Origin: Burkholderiaceae bacterium
GTDB lineage: Bacteria; Pseudomonadota; Gammaproteobacteria; Burkholderiales; Burkholderiaceae_D
Length of the DNA stretch: 15,295 nt
NCBI GenBank assembly: GCA_014379395.1
Contig: JACMLV010000062.1
Location: 1 to 15,295, forward strand
Reading direction: 5' to 3'
The position numbers and the translations under genes are program-made. The notes beneath the pieces were generated by a model. The model was not told where the DNA came from. It searched no databases and saw only the letters and a list, made by a program, of their open reading frames with translations. Shown in pieces: positions 1 through 7,817 of this stretch (position 1 is its first letter; each line of letters begins with the position of its first letter).

Positions 1-1337
1 ATTCGGCGACGACGGGGGTCGAAGGGGAACCGGCGCCGTTCTGGTGCCGACCGCTCGTCGTCGCGGATGTCGATGCCCAGGCGCAACGCGAGTGCGTAGA
101 GCGCGGCCTCCATCGGGTCGCCCTCGACCAGCCAGGCGCCGTCGTCTTGCCGGCGCAGCGCCGCGTCGCTGCACAGCGCCGCCGCGCGCGCCAGTTGGTC
201 CAGGATCGCGTACTCGCCGGCGTCGACCTCGGCCTCGCCGAGGCGCACCGCGCCCTTCGGTTCGTAGCCATCGCCCTCCAGCGCGAACATATGTTCATGC
301 GTGAGCACGGCGGCGACCATCATCTCGTTGCGCGTGAGCGTGCCGGTCTTGTCGGTGCAGATGACGGAGACCGAGCCGATCGTCTCGATGGCCGGCAGGC
401 GCCGCACGATGGCGTTGCGCCGCCCCATCGCCTGCACGCCGACGGCGAGCGTGATGGTCAGCACGGCGGGCAAGCCCTCCGGTATCGCCGCCACCGACAG
501 ACCGACCACGGCCATGAACACCTCGGCGAACGCATGGTGGCCGACGAAATAGCCGAACACCAGCAGCAGGGCGGCGACCAGCAGGATCAGCAGGGTCAGC
601 CATTTGGACAGCACGCCCATCTGTTGCACCAGTGGCGTGGTGAGCGTTTCCACCGACGACAGCAGGCCGCTGATGCGCCCGATCTCCGTGTCGGCGCCGG
701 TCGCCACCACCACGCCGCGGCCCTGGCCGGTGGCGATCATGGTGCCGGAAAACACCATGCAGGAGCGCTCGCCGAGCGGCGCGTCGAGGCGCACCGGGTC
801 GCCATGCTTTTCCACCGTCGTCGATTCGCCCGTCAGGATCGCCTCCTGCACCGTCAAGCCGTGGGCGGCGAGCAGGCGCAAGTCGGCCGGCGCCTTGTCG
901 CCGGCCTCGAGCAGGACGATGTCGCCCGGCACCAGTTGGTCCCCCGCCACGCTGACGCGCTCGCCGGCCCGCAACACGGCCGCCCGGGGCGCGAGCATCT
1001 GGCGGATCGCGTCCATCGCCTTTTCCGTCTTGCCTTCCTGGATGAAACCGATCAGGGCGTTGGCCAGCACCACCGCGACGATCACGGCGCTGTCGATCCA
1101 GTGGTTGAGCAAGGCCGTGATGACGGCGCAGCCGATCAGCACATAGATCAGCATGTTATGGAATTGCAGCAAAAACTTGGTCAACGCGCTGCGCCGGGGC
1201 GGCGCCGGCATGCGGTTCGGGCCGAACGCGGCGCGCCGTTGGACGAGCGCCGCCTCGTCGAGGCCATGGGCGGTGGCGTGCAGTTCGTCGAGCACCTGGG
1301 CAATCGGTTTGTCGTGCCAGTGGCGTTCGTTCGGCAT
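1..1337 (-). CDS. P-type cation-transporting ATPase, N-terminal part (cut by window start)
   Basis: Inner-membrane ATP-driven cation pump. 445 codons are present; the C-terminal part lies outside the window. My translation from ATG 1337 shows, in order: a Cation_ATPase_N-like region (about residues 7-60), two membrane segments (about 60-77 and 82-100), the actuator domain with TGES at 169-172, two more membrane segments (about 246-266 and 275-299) with the ion-site motif PEGLP at 286-290, the phosphorylation site DKTGTLT from D329, and part of the nucleotide-binding domain with GDPME at 406-410. PEGLP in M4 plus the N-terminal domain places it with the P2-type (PacL/SERCA/PMCA/MgtA-like) pumps and not with the CPx heavy-metal pumps. 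The ion cannot be read from this half; calcium or another light cation is a guess. The start is supported by GGAGAG four bases upstream. It is transcribed away from hemB across a 263-bp gap and may have its own promoter. Confidence 0.93.
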   Translation of the reverse strand, partial: MPNERHWHDKPIAQVLDELHATAHGLDEAALVQRRAAFGPNRMPAPPRRSALTKFLLQFHNMLIYVLIGCAVITALLNHWIDSAVIVAVVLANALIGFIQEGKTEKAMDAIRQMLAPRAAVLRAGERVSVAGDQLVPGDIVLLEAGDKAPADLRLLAAHGLTVQEAILTGESTTVEKHGDPVRLDAPLGERSCMVFSGTMIATGQGRGVVVATGADTEIGRISGLLSSVETLTTPLVQQMGVLSKWLTLLILLVAALLLVFGYFVGHHAFAEVFMAVVGLSVAAIPEGLPAVLTITLAVGVQAMGRRNAIVRRLPAIETIGSVSVICTDKTGTLTRNEMMVAAVLTHEHMFALEGDGYEPKGAVRLGEAEVDAGEYAILDQLARAAALCSDAALRRQDDGAWLVEGDPMEAALYALALRLGIDIRDDERSAPERRRFPFDPRRRR

Positions 1338-1444
1338 GTTCTCTCCGTGTTGTAGTTGCACCGCTCAGATCAGGCGGACGGGCAGCCGCGAGATTAACAC
1401 CGCGCTTGCTCATTCGGCGCGGAATCGATCGCGACGGTTTGCGG

Positions 1445-1462
1445 AAAAAAGGGGGGGGGGGG
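1445..1462. repeat. Homopolymer tract A6 G12
   Basis: Six A followed directly by twelve G on the plus strand. Runs of this length are prone to slipped-strand changes during replication and also to sequencing error. It lies upstream of the ATPase start, outside any coding region, so a length change could alter promoter spacing but would not shift a reading frame. Confidence 0.9.
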
Positions 1463-1569
1463 AGGGCGATGGTGCGGAGAAGGCGCGGTTGGCTTGGGCG
1501 GGAGCGTGGCGGGTGCGACGGATGGCGGCGGCGCTGTCCCGTGAGTGGCGCCGCGCCGTTGAAGGCGGC

Positions 1570-1593
1570 CGGCCAAGGCCGGGCGCCTTGCCG
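1570..1593 (-). terminator. Weak hairpin after hemB
   Basis: On the minus strand, a few bases past the hemB stop, CGGCAAGGC can pair with GCCTTGGCCG through a five-base loop and one bulged G. No run of T follows, so this is not a textbook intrinsic terminator. It may mark or protect the hemB transcript end. Confidence 0.3.
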
Positions 1594-1600
1594 CCGGGTT

Positions 1601-2617
1601 TTAGGCGCGCGCCTTGAGCAGGCGCGCGATGTCGAGCGCGAAGTAGGTCAGCACGCCGTCGGCGCCGGCGCGCTTGAACGAGAGCATCGCTTCCATCATC
1701 ACCTTGTCATGGTCGAGCCAGCCGTTTTGCGCGGCCGCCTTGAGCATCGCGTATTCGCCGCTGACCTGGTAGGCGAAGGTCGGCACCTTGAACTCGTCCT
1801 TCACGCGGCGCACGATGTCCAGGTAGGGCATGCCCGGCTTGACCATCACCATGTCGGCGCCCTCGGCCAGGTCGAGCCCGACTTCGCGCAACGCCTCGTC
1901 GCTGTTGGCCGGGTCCATCTGGTAGGTGTTCTTGTCGCTCTTGCCCAGATTGCCGGCTGAGCCGACCGCCTCGCGGAACGGGCCGTAGAAGGCCGACGCG
2001 TACTTGGCCGAGTAGGCCATGATGCGCGTGTGGATCAGGTTGTTTTGTTCGAGCGCGTTGCGCAGCGCGCCGATACGCCCGTCCATCATGTCCGACGGCG
2101 CCACCACGTCGACGCCGGCTTGCGCCTGCGTGAGCGCCTGGCGCACCAGCATGGCGCTGGTTTCATCGTTGAGCACGTAGCCGTTGGCGTCGATCAGGCC
2201 GTCCTGGCCGTGGCTGGTGTACGGGTCGAGCGCGACGTCGGTCAGGATGCCCAGCTCGGGGAAGTTCTGCTTGAGCGCCTTGACCGCGCGCGGCACCAGG
2301 CCGTCCGGATTGGTCGCCTCGACGCCGTCGGGCGTCTTCAACGCCGCGTCGATCACCGGGAACAGCGCCAGCACCGGGATGCCGAGCGTGACGCATTCCT
2401 CGGCCACCTTCAGCAGCACGTCGAGCGAGACGCGCTCGACGCCCGGCATCGACAGCACCGGCTGGCGCACGTTGCTGCCTTCGAGGATGAAGACCGGGTA
2501 GATCAGGTCGCTGGCCGTGACGGCGTTCTCGCGCATCAGGGCGCGCGAAAACGGGTCGCGCCGCATGCGCCGCATGCGGATGGCGGGAAATTGTCCTTGG
2601 GCGTTGAAATCTTGCAT
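1601..2617 (-). CDS. hemB: Delta-aminolevulinic acid dehydratase (porphobilinogen synthase)
   Basis: Cytosolic enzyme that condenses two 5-aminolevulinate molecules to porphobilinogen, the second step of haem synthesis from glutamate. 338 residues, the usual length. The two active-site lysines are visible: K205 in MAYSAKYASAF and K260 in MVMVKPGMPYLDI, the latter forming the Schiff base. The metal site reads DVALDPYTSHGQDG (127-140), with aspartates where the zinc-type enzymes (for example E. coli) have three cysteines; this matches the magnesium-dependent Pseudomonas-type class. The start at 2617 was chosen because family proteins begin close to the FPAIRMRRMRRDPFSR segment; an in-frame ATG at 2647 would add ten atypical residues (MCCVNCGFLA). 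The ribosome-binding site is poor for either. engB lies 82 bp upstream on the same strand, so the two are probably co-transcribed. Confidence 0.97.
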   Translation of the reverse strand: MQDFNAQGQFPAIRMRRMRRDPFSRALMRENAVTASDLIYPVFILEGSNVRQPVLSMPGVERVSLDVLLKVAEECVTLGIPVLALFPVIDAALKTPDGVEATNPDGLVPRAVKALKQNFPELGILTDVALDPYTSHGQDGLIDANGYVLNDETSAMLVRQALTQAQAGVDVVAPSDMMDGRIGALRNALEQNNLIHTRIMAYSAKYASAFYGPFREAVGSAGNLGKSDKNTYQMDPANSDEALREVGLDLAEGADMVMVKPGMPYLDIVRRVKDEFKVPTFAYQVSGEYAMLKAAAQNGWLDHDKVMMEAMLSFKRAGADGVLTYFALDIARLLKARA

Positions 2618-2652
2618 CGCTAAAAATCCACAGTTAACACAACACATGCCAC

Positions 2653-2684
2653 GTCCGCGACCGGCGGCGAGGCCGCTCGCGGAC
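2653..2684 (-). other. Long stem-loop between engB and hemB
   Basis: Perfect 8-bp outer stem GTCCGCGA/TCGCGGAC continued by an inner GCGGC/GCCGC stem with a three-base loop and a CGG bulge. It lies just after the engB stop and about 36 bases before the hemB start. In the engB direction no T-run follows; on the plus strand CCGTTTTAC follows, but no plus-strand gene ends here. More likely a partial terminator, attenuator or RNA-processing hairpin in an engB-hemB transcript than a full stop. Confidence 0.55.
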
Positions 2685-2699
2685 CCGTTTTACAACAGT

Positions 2700-3431
2700 T
2701 TATTGGGGCGCCGGCGGATCGACGTCGTCTTCCATCTCGATCAGCTCGGCGACGATGGCGGGGCCGTCCTCGGTGATGCCGGCCAGCTCCATGATCTTGT
2801 CGTTGGCTTCCTCGATGCCGATGCGCTTGAGCGCGGAGAACAGTTGCACCGTGAATGGAAAGCCTTCGCCGTCCTCGTCGACATAGCTGTCGAGCCGGGC
2901 GCGCGCCTGGCGCAGCGCGTTGACCGAGTCGTTGCGGTTGAGCTTGTCGGCCTTGGTCAGGATGCAGTGGATCGGCTTGCCGGTCGGGGCGAACCACTCG
3001 AGCATCTGGATGTCGAGGTCGGTGAACGGGCGGCGCGAATCCATAATCAGGATCAGCGCGGCGAGCTGCTCGCGCTGCTGCACGTAGTCGCCCAGCAGGC
3101 GTTGCCAGTGCAGCTTGGCCGAGCCCGACACTTCGGCGTAGCCGTAGCCGGGCAGGTCGACCAGCAGCACTTCGATTTCCGCGACGATGGTGGCGTCCTT
3201 GCGGTGCTGCGCGATGTGCGCGCCGCCGATCGAAAAATAGTTGATGTGCTGGGTGCGCCCGGGCGTCTTGGACGCGAAGGCGAGGCCCTTCTGGTTGCAC
3301 AGGATATTGATCGCGGTCGATTTGCCGGCGTTGGAGCGGCCGGCAAAAGCGATTTCGGGCACCTTGGTATCGGGCAGGTCGCGCAGTTGGTTGACGGTCG
3401 TGAAGAAGCGGGCTTGCCAGAGTTTAGACAT
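2700..3431 (-). CDS. engB: Ribosome biogenesis GTP-binding protein EngB (YsxC/YihA)
   Basis: Small cytosolic TRAFAC-class GTPase needed for late assembly of the large ribosomal subunit. 243 residues. All G motifs are present: G1 GRSNAGKST (31-39), G2 TPGRTQ (56-61), G3 DLPGYG (92-97), G4 TKAD (159-162) and G5 SALK (199-202). The core would end near residue 222; about 20 further residues are acidic and end in DDVDPPAPQ, longer than the common EngB of roughly 200 residues. The start is the ATG at 3431, before SKLWQARFFTTVNQLRDLP, the usual N-terminus; the frame stays open far upstream to 4391, but that stretch is antisense to cytochrome c4 and not part of the protein. It is divergent from the cytochrome c4 gene across 162 bp. 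Confidence 0.96.
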   Translation of the reverse strand: MSKLWQARFFTTVNQLRDLPDTKVPEIAFAGRSNAGKSTAINILCNQKGLAFASKTPGRTQHINYFSIGGAHIAQHRKDATIVAEIEVLLVDLPGYGYAEVSGSAKLHWQRLLGDYVQQREQLAALILIMDSRRPFTDLDIQMLEWFAPTGKPIHCILTKADKLNRNDSVNALRQARARLDSYVDEDGEGFPFTVQLFSALKRIGIEEANDKIMELAGITEDGPAIVAELIEMEDDVDPPAPQ

Positions 3432-3593
3432 GGAATGGGTGGAAAAAGCAACAAAAGGGAGCGAAAACGCAGGAAAGCTATTGTACAATAAGGGGTTACG
3501 AATTGTTGTTGTCAAAGCGGCTTGCTGGTTTGAGGGTTTTGCGGCAGCGGTCTTTTTACTAATTTTTTGACTAACTAGTCTCAGGGTGTTTGA
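3432..3593. promoter_or_regulatory. Divergent promoter region of engB and cytochrome c4
   Basis: 162-bp AT-rich gap between two outward-facing genes, so it must carry both promoters. For engB (minus strand) there is TACAAT at 3485-3480, a good -10 giving a leader of about 40 bases, and a perfect TTGACA at 3515-3510, but these are 24 bases apart, too far to act as one sigma-70 promoter. For cytochrome c4 (plus) TACTAA at 3557-3562 is a possible -10 without a clear -35. The palindrome TTGTACAA at 3481-3488 overlaps the engB -10. An AGGG at 3582-3585 is the likely ribosome-binding site of cytochrome c4. Confidence 0.5.
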
Positions 3594-4256
3594 ATGAATC
3601 GTGCTTTTTCGCCATTTGTAAAATCCTTGTTCGTCGCATTGATGGCCGTGTCGGCTGTTGCCTCGGCGTCCGAAGCGGGCCACGCCGCCCCAGCCAAGGC
3701 CGATGCCGCCAAAGGCGCCAAGCTCTACAACGAAGGCACGAGCACCGGCGTGCCGGCGTGCGTCGGCTGCCATGGTCCGAACGGTAACTCGATGATTCCA
3801 GTCAATCCGAAACTGGCCGGTCAGCAAGAAGGCTACCTTTACAAGCAACTGGTGAACTTCACGACCCCAGAGCGCATGAACCCTGTCATGACGGCGTTCG
3901 CCTCGATGATGTCGGACGAAGACAAGAAAAACGTCGCCGCCTTCCTCGGCACGCAAAAGCAAGAACCGGGTGAGGCGAAGAACAAGGACACCATCGCCCT
4001 GGGCCAGAAGATCTATCGCGGCGGCATCGCCGAGAAAAGCGTTCCAGCCTGCGCCAGCTGCCACGGCGTGGCCGGCGGCGGCATCCCGGTCCAGTACCCG
4101 CGCGTTGGCGGCCAGCATCAGGATTACGCGGCGGCCCAGCTGACCGCGTTCCGCTCGGCCGCGCGCAAGAACAGCCCGCAAATGACGGCCATCACCAAGC
4201 GCATGTCGGACGAGGAAATCAACGCCGTGGCCGACTACATCGCCGGCTTGAAGTAA
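3594..4256 (+). CDS. Periplasmic dihaem cytochrome c4
   Basis: Electron carrier, expected to pass electrons from the bc1 complex to terminal oxidases in the periplasm. 220 residues: a Sec signal peptide (basic start, hydrophobic 9-24, cleavage likely near ASA at 24-26), then two similar cytochrome c domains. Haem attachment sites are CVGCH (56-60) and CASCH (153-157); the probable sixth ligands are M99 in MNPVM and M197 in NSPQM, each in the position usual for cytochrome c4. Size and two-domain layout fit the family exactly. A canonical terminator follows its stop, so it is probably a single-gene transcript. Its neighbours resB and ccsB make the machinery that would attach its two haems. Confidence 0.96.
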   Translation: MNRAFSPFVKSLFVALMAVSAVASASEAGHAAPAKADAAKGAKLYNEGTSTGVPACVGCHGPNGNSMIPVNPKLAGQQEGYLYKQLVNFTTPERMNPVMTAFASMMSDEDKKNVAAFLGTQKQEPGEAKNKDTIALGQKIYRGGIAEKSVPACASCHGVAGGGIPVQYPRVGGQHQDYAAAQLTAFRSAARKNSPQMTAITKRMSDEEINAVADYIAGLK

Positions 4257-4295
4257 TTCGCAACACGCCGCGCTCTGGTAGCCGGCGAGTGTTCC

Positions 4296-4331
4296 AAAAA
4301 AGGGTGGCCGCGCAAGCGGGCCGCCCTTTTT
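4296..4331 (+). terminator. Rho-independent terminator after cytochrome c4
   Basis: A-run, then AGGGTGGCC pairing with GGCCGCCCT (one T-G wobble) around a short loop containing GCAA, then TTTTT. The A-run and T-run pair with each other, so the structure could work in both directions. About 40 bases past the cytochrome c4 stop. It is the only hairpin in the window with a proper T-tract. Confidence 0.92.
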
Positions 4332-4468
4332 GTTGGGCGCGCCGGCGCTGAAATCGGGCCCCACAATCCGGCCCAAATCCCCTACAAGCAAGGCCCCGCG
4401 CCACTCACGTCAAGCCGGTTTTCGGGTATGCTGCCGGCACTGTCGTCATCCAAGTGAGATTTGTGAGT
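4332..4468 (+). promoter_or_regulatory. Upstream region of resB
   Basis: Because a strong terminator closes the cytochrome c4 transcript, resB and ccsB need a promoter in these 137 bases. I see TATGCT at 4426-4431 as a possible -10 but no good -35, so no exact promoter is called. The ribosome-binding site is weak (AGTGAGA at 4453-4459). Confidence 0.35.
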
Positions 4469-6592
4469 ATGAACGCCCCCCGCACCGCCGGAATTGAGTT
4501 GAAAACGCGCCGCCCGGCGCTGGCCGAGGCCGTCGAGCTGATCTCGTCGATGCGCTTCGCGATCAGCCTGCTGACCCTGATCGCGGTCGCCGCCATGATC
4601 GGCACCGTGCTCAAGCAAAACGAGCCGATGCCCAACTATATCAACCAGTTCGGGCCGTTCTGGTTCGAGGTGTTCCGCAAGCTCGGCCTGTACGCCGTGT
4701 ATTCAGCCTGGTGGTTCTTGTTGATCATGGCCTTCCTGGTCGTGTCGACCTCGCTGTGCATCGCGCGCAACAGTCCGAAGATGATGCGCGACATGCGCAG
4801 CTGGCGCGAAAACGTGCGCGAGCAATCGCTGCGCAATTTCCACCACAAGAACGCCTGGCAATCGACGCTGCCGCGCGCCGCGCTGGCGCAGCAGAGCGCG
4901 GCGCGCCTGGCCGATTGCGGCTACAAGTCGAAGATCGTGGAAAAGGACGGCGCCACGCTGGTGGCGGCGCGCCGCGGCGCGGCCAATAAATTCGGCTATA
5001 TCTTCGCCCACAGCGCCATCGTCATCATTTGCCTGGGCGGCCTGCTCGATTCCGACCTGCCGATCCGCTTCCAGCAATGGTTCCTCGGCAAGACGCCGTT
5101 CGCCGGCGACGGCATGATCGCCGACATTCCGGCCCAGCATCGCCTCAGCCTGGCCAATCCCTCGTTCCGCGCCAACACCCTCATTCCCGAGGGCCAAAGC
5201 AGCGACACGGCCATCATCCCGCAGCCGAGCGGCGTGCTGCTCCAGCCGCTGCCGTTCACCATCACGCTGAAAAAATTCCACATCGATTTCTACAGCACCG
5301 GCATGCCCAAGCTGTTCGCCAGCGACGTCGTGATCCAGGACCACGCGGGCGGCCAGCCGTTCGCCGCCACCATCAAGGTCAACCAGCCGCTGATCTACAA
5401 GGGCCTGGCGCTGTTCCAGTCCAGCTTCGAAGACGGCGGCAGCAAGTTGAAACTGGCCGGCTTTCCGATGACCGGCGCGGGCGACGCGCCGTTCAAGATC
5501 GAGGGCGAAGTGGGCGCCACGACGCCGCTGGCGCGCCCCGGCCTCGATCCCTATACGGTCGAGTGGTCGACCTTCCGCGCCTTCAACGTGGAAAATGTCG
5601 GCCCCGGCCAGGACGTGGCCGCCGTCAGCAAGGACGAGAGCTTCAACGAGCGTTTCGCGGTCGGACTCGACAAGCGGCTCGGCTCGGCCGGCAAGAACGC
5701 CAACGACAAGAATTTGAAGAACGTCGGCCCGAGCGTGCAATACAAGTTGCGCGACAAGACCGGCCAGGCGCGCGAGTATCAGAACTACATGCTGCCGATC
5801 GAGTTCGAGGGCGTGCCGGTGTTCCTGGCCGGGGTGCGCAGCAATCCGGGCGATCCGTTCAGCTTCCTGCGCATTCCGGCCGACGACGCCGGCAGCGTCA
5901 AGGAATGGATGCGCATGCGCGCCGCCCTGCAGGATCCGGCGCTGCGCCAGCAGGCGGCCCAGCGCTACGCGCTGCATGCGATGGGGCCGCGGGGCGAGCC
6001 GAAATTGCGCCAGCAGTTGCAGGAGTCGGCCAACAAGGGCTTGACTATTTTCGCCGGCGCCGCGGACGCGGCCGGCGACCAGGCCGGCGAGCAGGCCGGC
6101 TTCGTCGCCATCGCGCGCTTTCTGGAAAAAGTCCCGGCCGCCGAGCAGGAAAAGGCCGCCGATGTCTTCATGAAGATTTTGAACGGCGCGATGTGGGATC
6201 TGTGGCAGGTGGCGCGCGAGAAGGATGGCTTGAAGCCGGCCGCCGCCGACGAGGCCCACGGCCGCTTCCTGCAACTGGCCATCAACGCGCTGTCGGACAG
6301 CTTCTTCTATGGCGCGCCGGTGTATTTGCAGCTCGACGATTTCACCGAGGTGAAGGCCTCGGTGTTGCAGGTGACGCGCTCGCCGGGCCAGAACGTGGTT
6401 TATCTGGGCTGCCTGTTCCTGGTGTTGGGCGTGTTCGCGATGTTCTATATCCGCGAGCGCCGCCTGTGGGTCTGGATCAAGGACGACGGCGCCGGCAGCG
6501 AGGCCTTGATGGCCATGAGCACGCAGCGCAAGACGCTCGATTTCGAGAAGGAATTCGAGGCCTTGAAAGCGAAGTTGCCGCAATCGGCGTAA
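4469..6592 (+). CDS. resB: System II cytochrome c maturation protein ResB (Ccs1)
   Basis: Inner-membrane half of the ResB/CcsB haem exporter and cytochrome c synthetase of System II. 707 residues, typical of the large betaproteobacterial form. Membrane segments lie at about 31-49, 79-99 and 175-194, then a large periplasmic domain (about 195-640) and a final membrane segment at 643-661, followed by a cytoplasmic tail. H181 in FAHSAIV sits in the third segment and is the likely cytoplasm-facing haem ligand known from fused CcsBA proteins (inferred by position). Starts at GTG 4454 or 4463 are also open; ATG 4469 is preferred because MNAPRT is a normal hydrophilic lead-in and the extra five residues add nothing. 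It is followed after 56 bp by ccsB on the same strand. Naming varies: this protein is called CcsB in Bordetella. Confidence 0.94.
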   Translation: MNAPRTAGIELKTRRPALAEAVELISSMRFAISLLTLIAVAAMIGTVLKQNEPMPNYINQFGPFWFEVFRKLGLYAVYSAWWFLLIMAFLVVSTSLCIARNSPKMMRDMRSWRENVREQSLRNFHHKNAWQSTLPRAALAQQSAARLADCGYKSKIVEKDGATLVAARRGAANKFGYIFAHSAIVIICLGGLLDSDLPIRFQQWFLGKTPFAGDGMIADIPAQHRLSLANPSFRANTLIPEGQSSDTAIIPQPSGVLLQPLPFTITLKKFHIDFYSTGMPKLFASDVVIQDHAGGQPFAATIKVNQPLIYKGLALFQSSFEDGGSKLKLAGFPMTGAGDAPFKIEGEVGATTPLARPGLDPYTVEWSTFRAFNVENVGPGQDVAAVSKDESFNERFAVGLDKRLGSAGKNANDKNLKNVGPSVQYKLRDKTGQAREYQNYMLPIEFEGVPVFLAGVRSNPGDPFSFLRIPADDAGSVKEWMRMRAALQDPALRQQAAQRYALHAMGPRGEPKLRQQLQESANKGLTIFAGAADAAGDQAGEQAGFVAIARFLEKVPAAEQEKAADVFMKILNGAMWDLWQVAREKDGLKPAAADEAHGRFLQLAINALSDSFFYGAPVYLQLDDFTEVKASVLQVTRSPGQNVVYLGCLFLVLGVFAMFYIRERRLWVWIKDDGAGSEALMAMSTQRKTLDFEKEFEALKAKLPQSA

Positions 6593-6609
6593 TCTGTTCG
6601 GCTTGTAAT

Positions 6610-6632
6610 GGCCGGCCCGGGCTCGGCCGGCC
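6610..6632 (+). other. Stem-loop between resB and ccsB
   Basis: Two copies of the self-complementary GGCCGGCC separated by seven bases, giving a perfect 8-bp stem. It lies between the resB stop and the ccsB ribosome-binding site (AGGAG, 6641-6645) with no T-run after it. More likely to tune relative expression or RNA stability inside the operon than to end transcription. Confidence 0.5.
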
Positions 6633-6651
6633 GGTGGTTTAGGAGAAAATG

Positions 6652-7803
6652 ATGGAATTGTCGCAGAAACAAACGTATTCCCAGGCGCCGGGATTTTTCA
6701 AAAGCCTGGGCCTGTTCGACTGGCTGTACGCCGCCATTCTGGTCGGCGGCGCGCTGTTCGCGCTGAGCCGCTACGGCGCCTACATGGACGTCTACGAGAA
6801 GGGCATCCTGCTGCTGGCGGCGCCGAGTTTCGCCTGGCTGGGCTGGTTCTGGAAGCCGGTGCGCCAGTTGCTGCTCGGCGTGGCGCTGCTGGCGCTGTTC
6901 GGCGTCTGGCTCTACGGCGGCAGCCTCGCCGCGGCCGACCAGACCTTCCTGCTCAAGTACATGCTGTCGAGCCAGTCGGCGATTTTGTGGATGGGCACGC
7001 TGTTCTTCTTTTCGACCGTCTTCTACTGGATCGGCTTCGCGGCGCGCTCCGAGTTCGGCTACTCGGTCGGCTCGGCCCTGTGCTGGGCCGGCGTGGTGCT
7101 GGGCCTGACCGGCATGCTGGTGCGCTGGTACGAGTCCTACCTGATCGGCGCCGACGTCGGCCATATTCCGGTGTCGAACCTGTATGAGGTGTTCATCCTG
7201 TTTTCGCTGATCACCGCCGCGTTTTACCTGTACTACGAGCAGCATTACGCGACCCGCCAGCTGGGCCCGTTCGTCATGCTGGTGATCTCGGCCGCCGTCA
7301 CCTTCCTGCTGTGGTACACCGTCACGCGCGACGCCGCCGACATCCAGCCCCTGGTGCCGGCGCTGCAAAGCTGGTGGATGAAGATCCACGTGCCGGCCAA
7401 CTTCGTCGGCTATGGCACGTTCGCGCTGGCGGCCGGGGTCGCCGGCGCCTACCTGCTCAAGTCGAGCGGGCGCCTGGAAGACCGCCTGCCGCCGCTCGAG
7501 GTGCTCGACGACCTGATGTACAAGTCGATCTCGGTCGGCTTCGCCTTCTTCACCGTCGCCACCATCCTCGGCGCGCTGTGGGCGGCCGAGGCCTGGGGCG
7601 GCTATTGGTCGTGGGACCCGAAGGAAACCTGGGCCCTGATCGTCTGGCTCAATTACGCGGCCTGGCTGCACATGCGCCTGATGAACGGCCTGCGCGGCCG
7701 CGTGGCGGCCTGGTGGGCCTTGATCGGCCTGCTGGTGACGACCTTCGCCTTCCTCGGCGTGAACATGTTCCTGTCCGGCCTGCATTCCTACGGCAAGCTG
7801 TAA
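6652..7803 (+). CDS. ccsB: System II cytochrome c maturation protein CcsB (ResC/CcsA family)
   Basis: Multispanning inner-membrane partner of ResB. It presents haem at a periplasmic WWD surface for thioether attachment to CXXCH motifs. 383 residues. The haem-handling motif WGGYWSWDPKETW is at 315-327 and the family motif HIPVSNLYE at 171-179. Three histidines match the known haem ligands of CcsBA in order and spacing: H246 before WWD, H340 after it and H378 near the C-terminus. Several hydrophobic segments (for example 24-40, 51-66, 72-90, 110-130, 139-157, 174-194) fit the usual eight spans. Two adjacent ATGs (6649, 6652) are possible; the second has the better distance from AGGAG at 6641-6645. 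Called CcsA or ResC in some species. It forms an operon with resB. Confidence 0.95.
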   Translation: MELSQKQTYSQAPGFFKSLGLFDWLYAAILVGGALFALSRYGAYMDVYEKGILLLAAPSFAWLGWFWKPVRQLLLGVALLALFGVWLYGGSLAAADQTFLLKYMLSSQSAILWMGTLFFFSTVFYWIGFAARSEFGYSVGSALCWAGVVLGLTGMLVRWYESYLIGADVGHIPVSNLYEVFILFSLITAAFYLYYEQHYATRQLGPFVMLVISAAVTFLLWYTVTRDAADIQPLVPALQSWWMKIHVPANFVGYGTFALAAGVAGAYLLKSSGRLEDRLPPLEVLDDLMYKSISVGFAFFTVATILGALWAAEAWGGYWSWDPKETWALIVWLNYAAWLHMRLMNGLRGRVAAWWALIGLLVTTFAFLGVNMFLSGLHSYGKL

Positions 7804-7817
7804 TCGTGTAACCGGCT

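Larger units (their letters stand above)
1338..1600. other. Gap between hemB 3' end and the ATPase gene, with A6-G12 run
   Basis: 263 bases without a credible gene; the open frames here are low-complexity and read through from neighbours. It should hold the ATPase leader and any promoter of its own, plus the end of the hemB transcript. I found no convincing -35/-10 pair. The notable content is a run of six A then twelve G at 1445-1462 (six T preceded by twelve C on the ATPase coding strand), about 107 bases upstream of the ATPase start codon, and a weak hairpin next to the hemB stop. Confidence 0.6.

Noticed and set aside
2700..4391. EngB fused to a 320-residue N-terminal extension
   Set aside because: The frame is merely open upstream of the EngB ATG at 3431. 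The extension is antisense to cytochrome c4 and crosses the divergent promoter region.
4703..6583. 626-residue open frame on the minus strand across resB
   Set aside because: Antisense shadow of resB with low-complexity composition and no recognisable domain.
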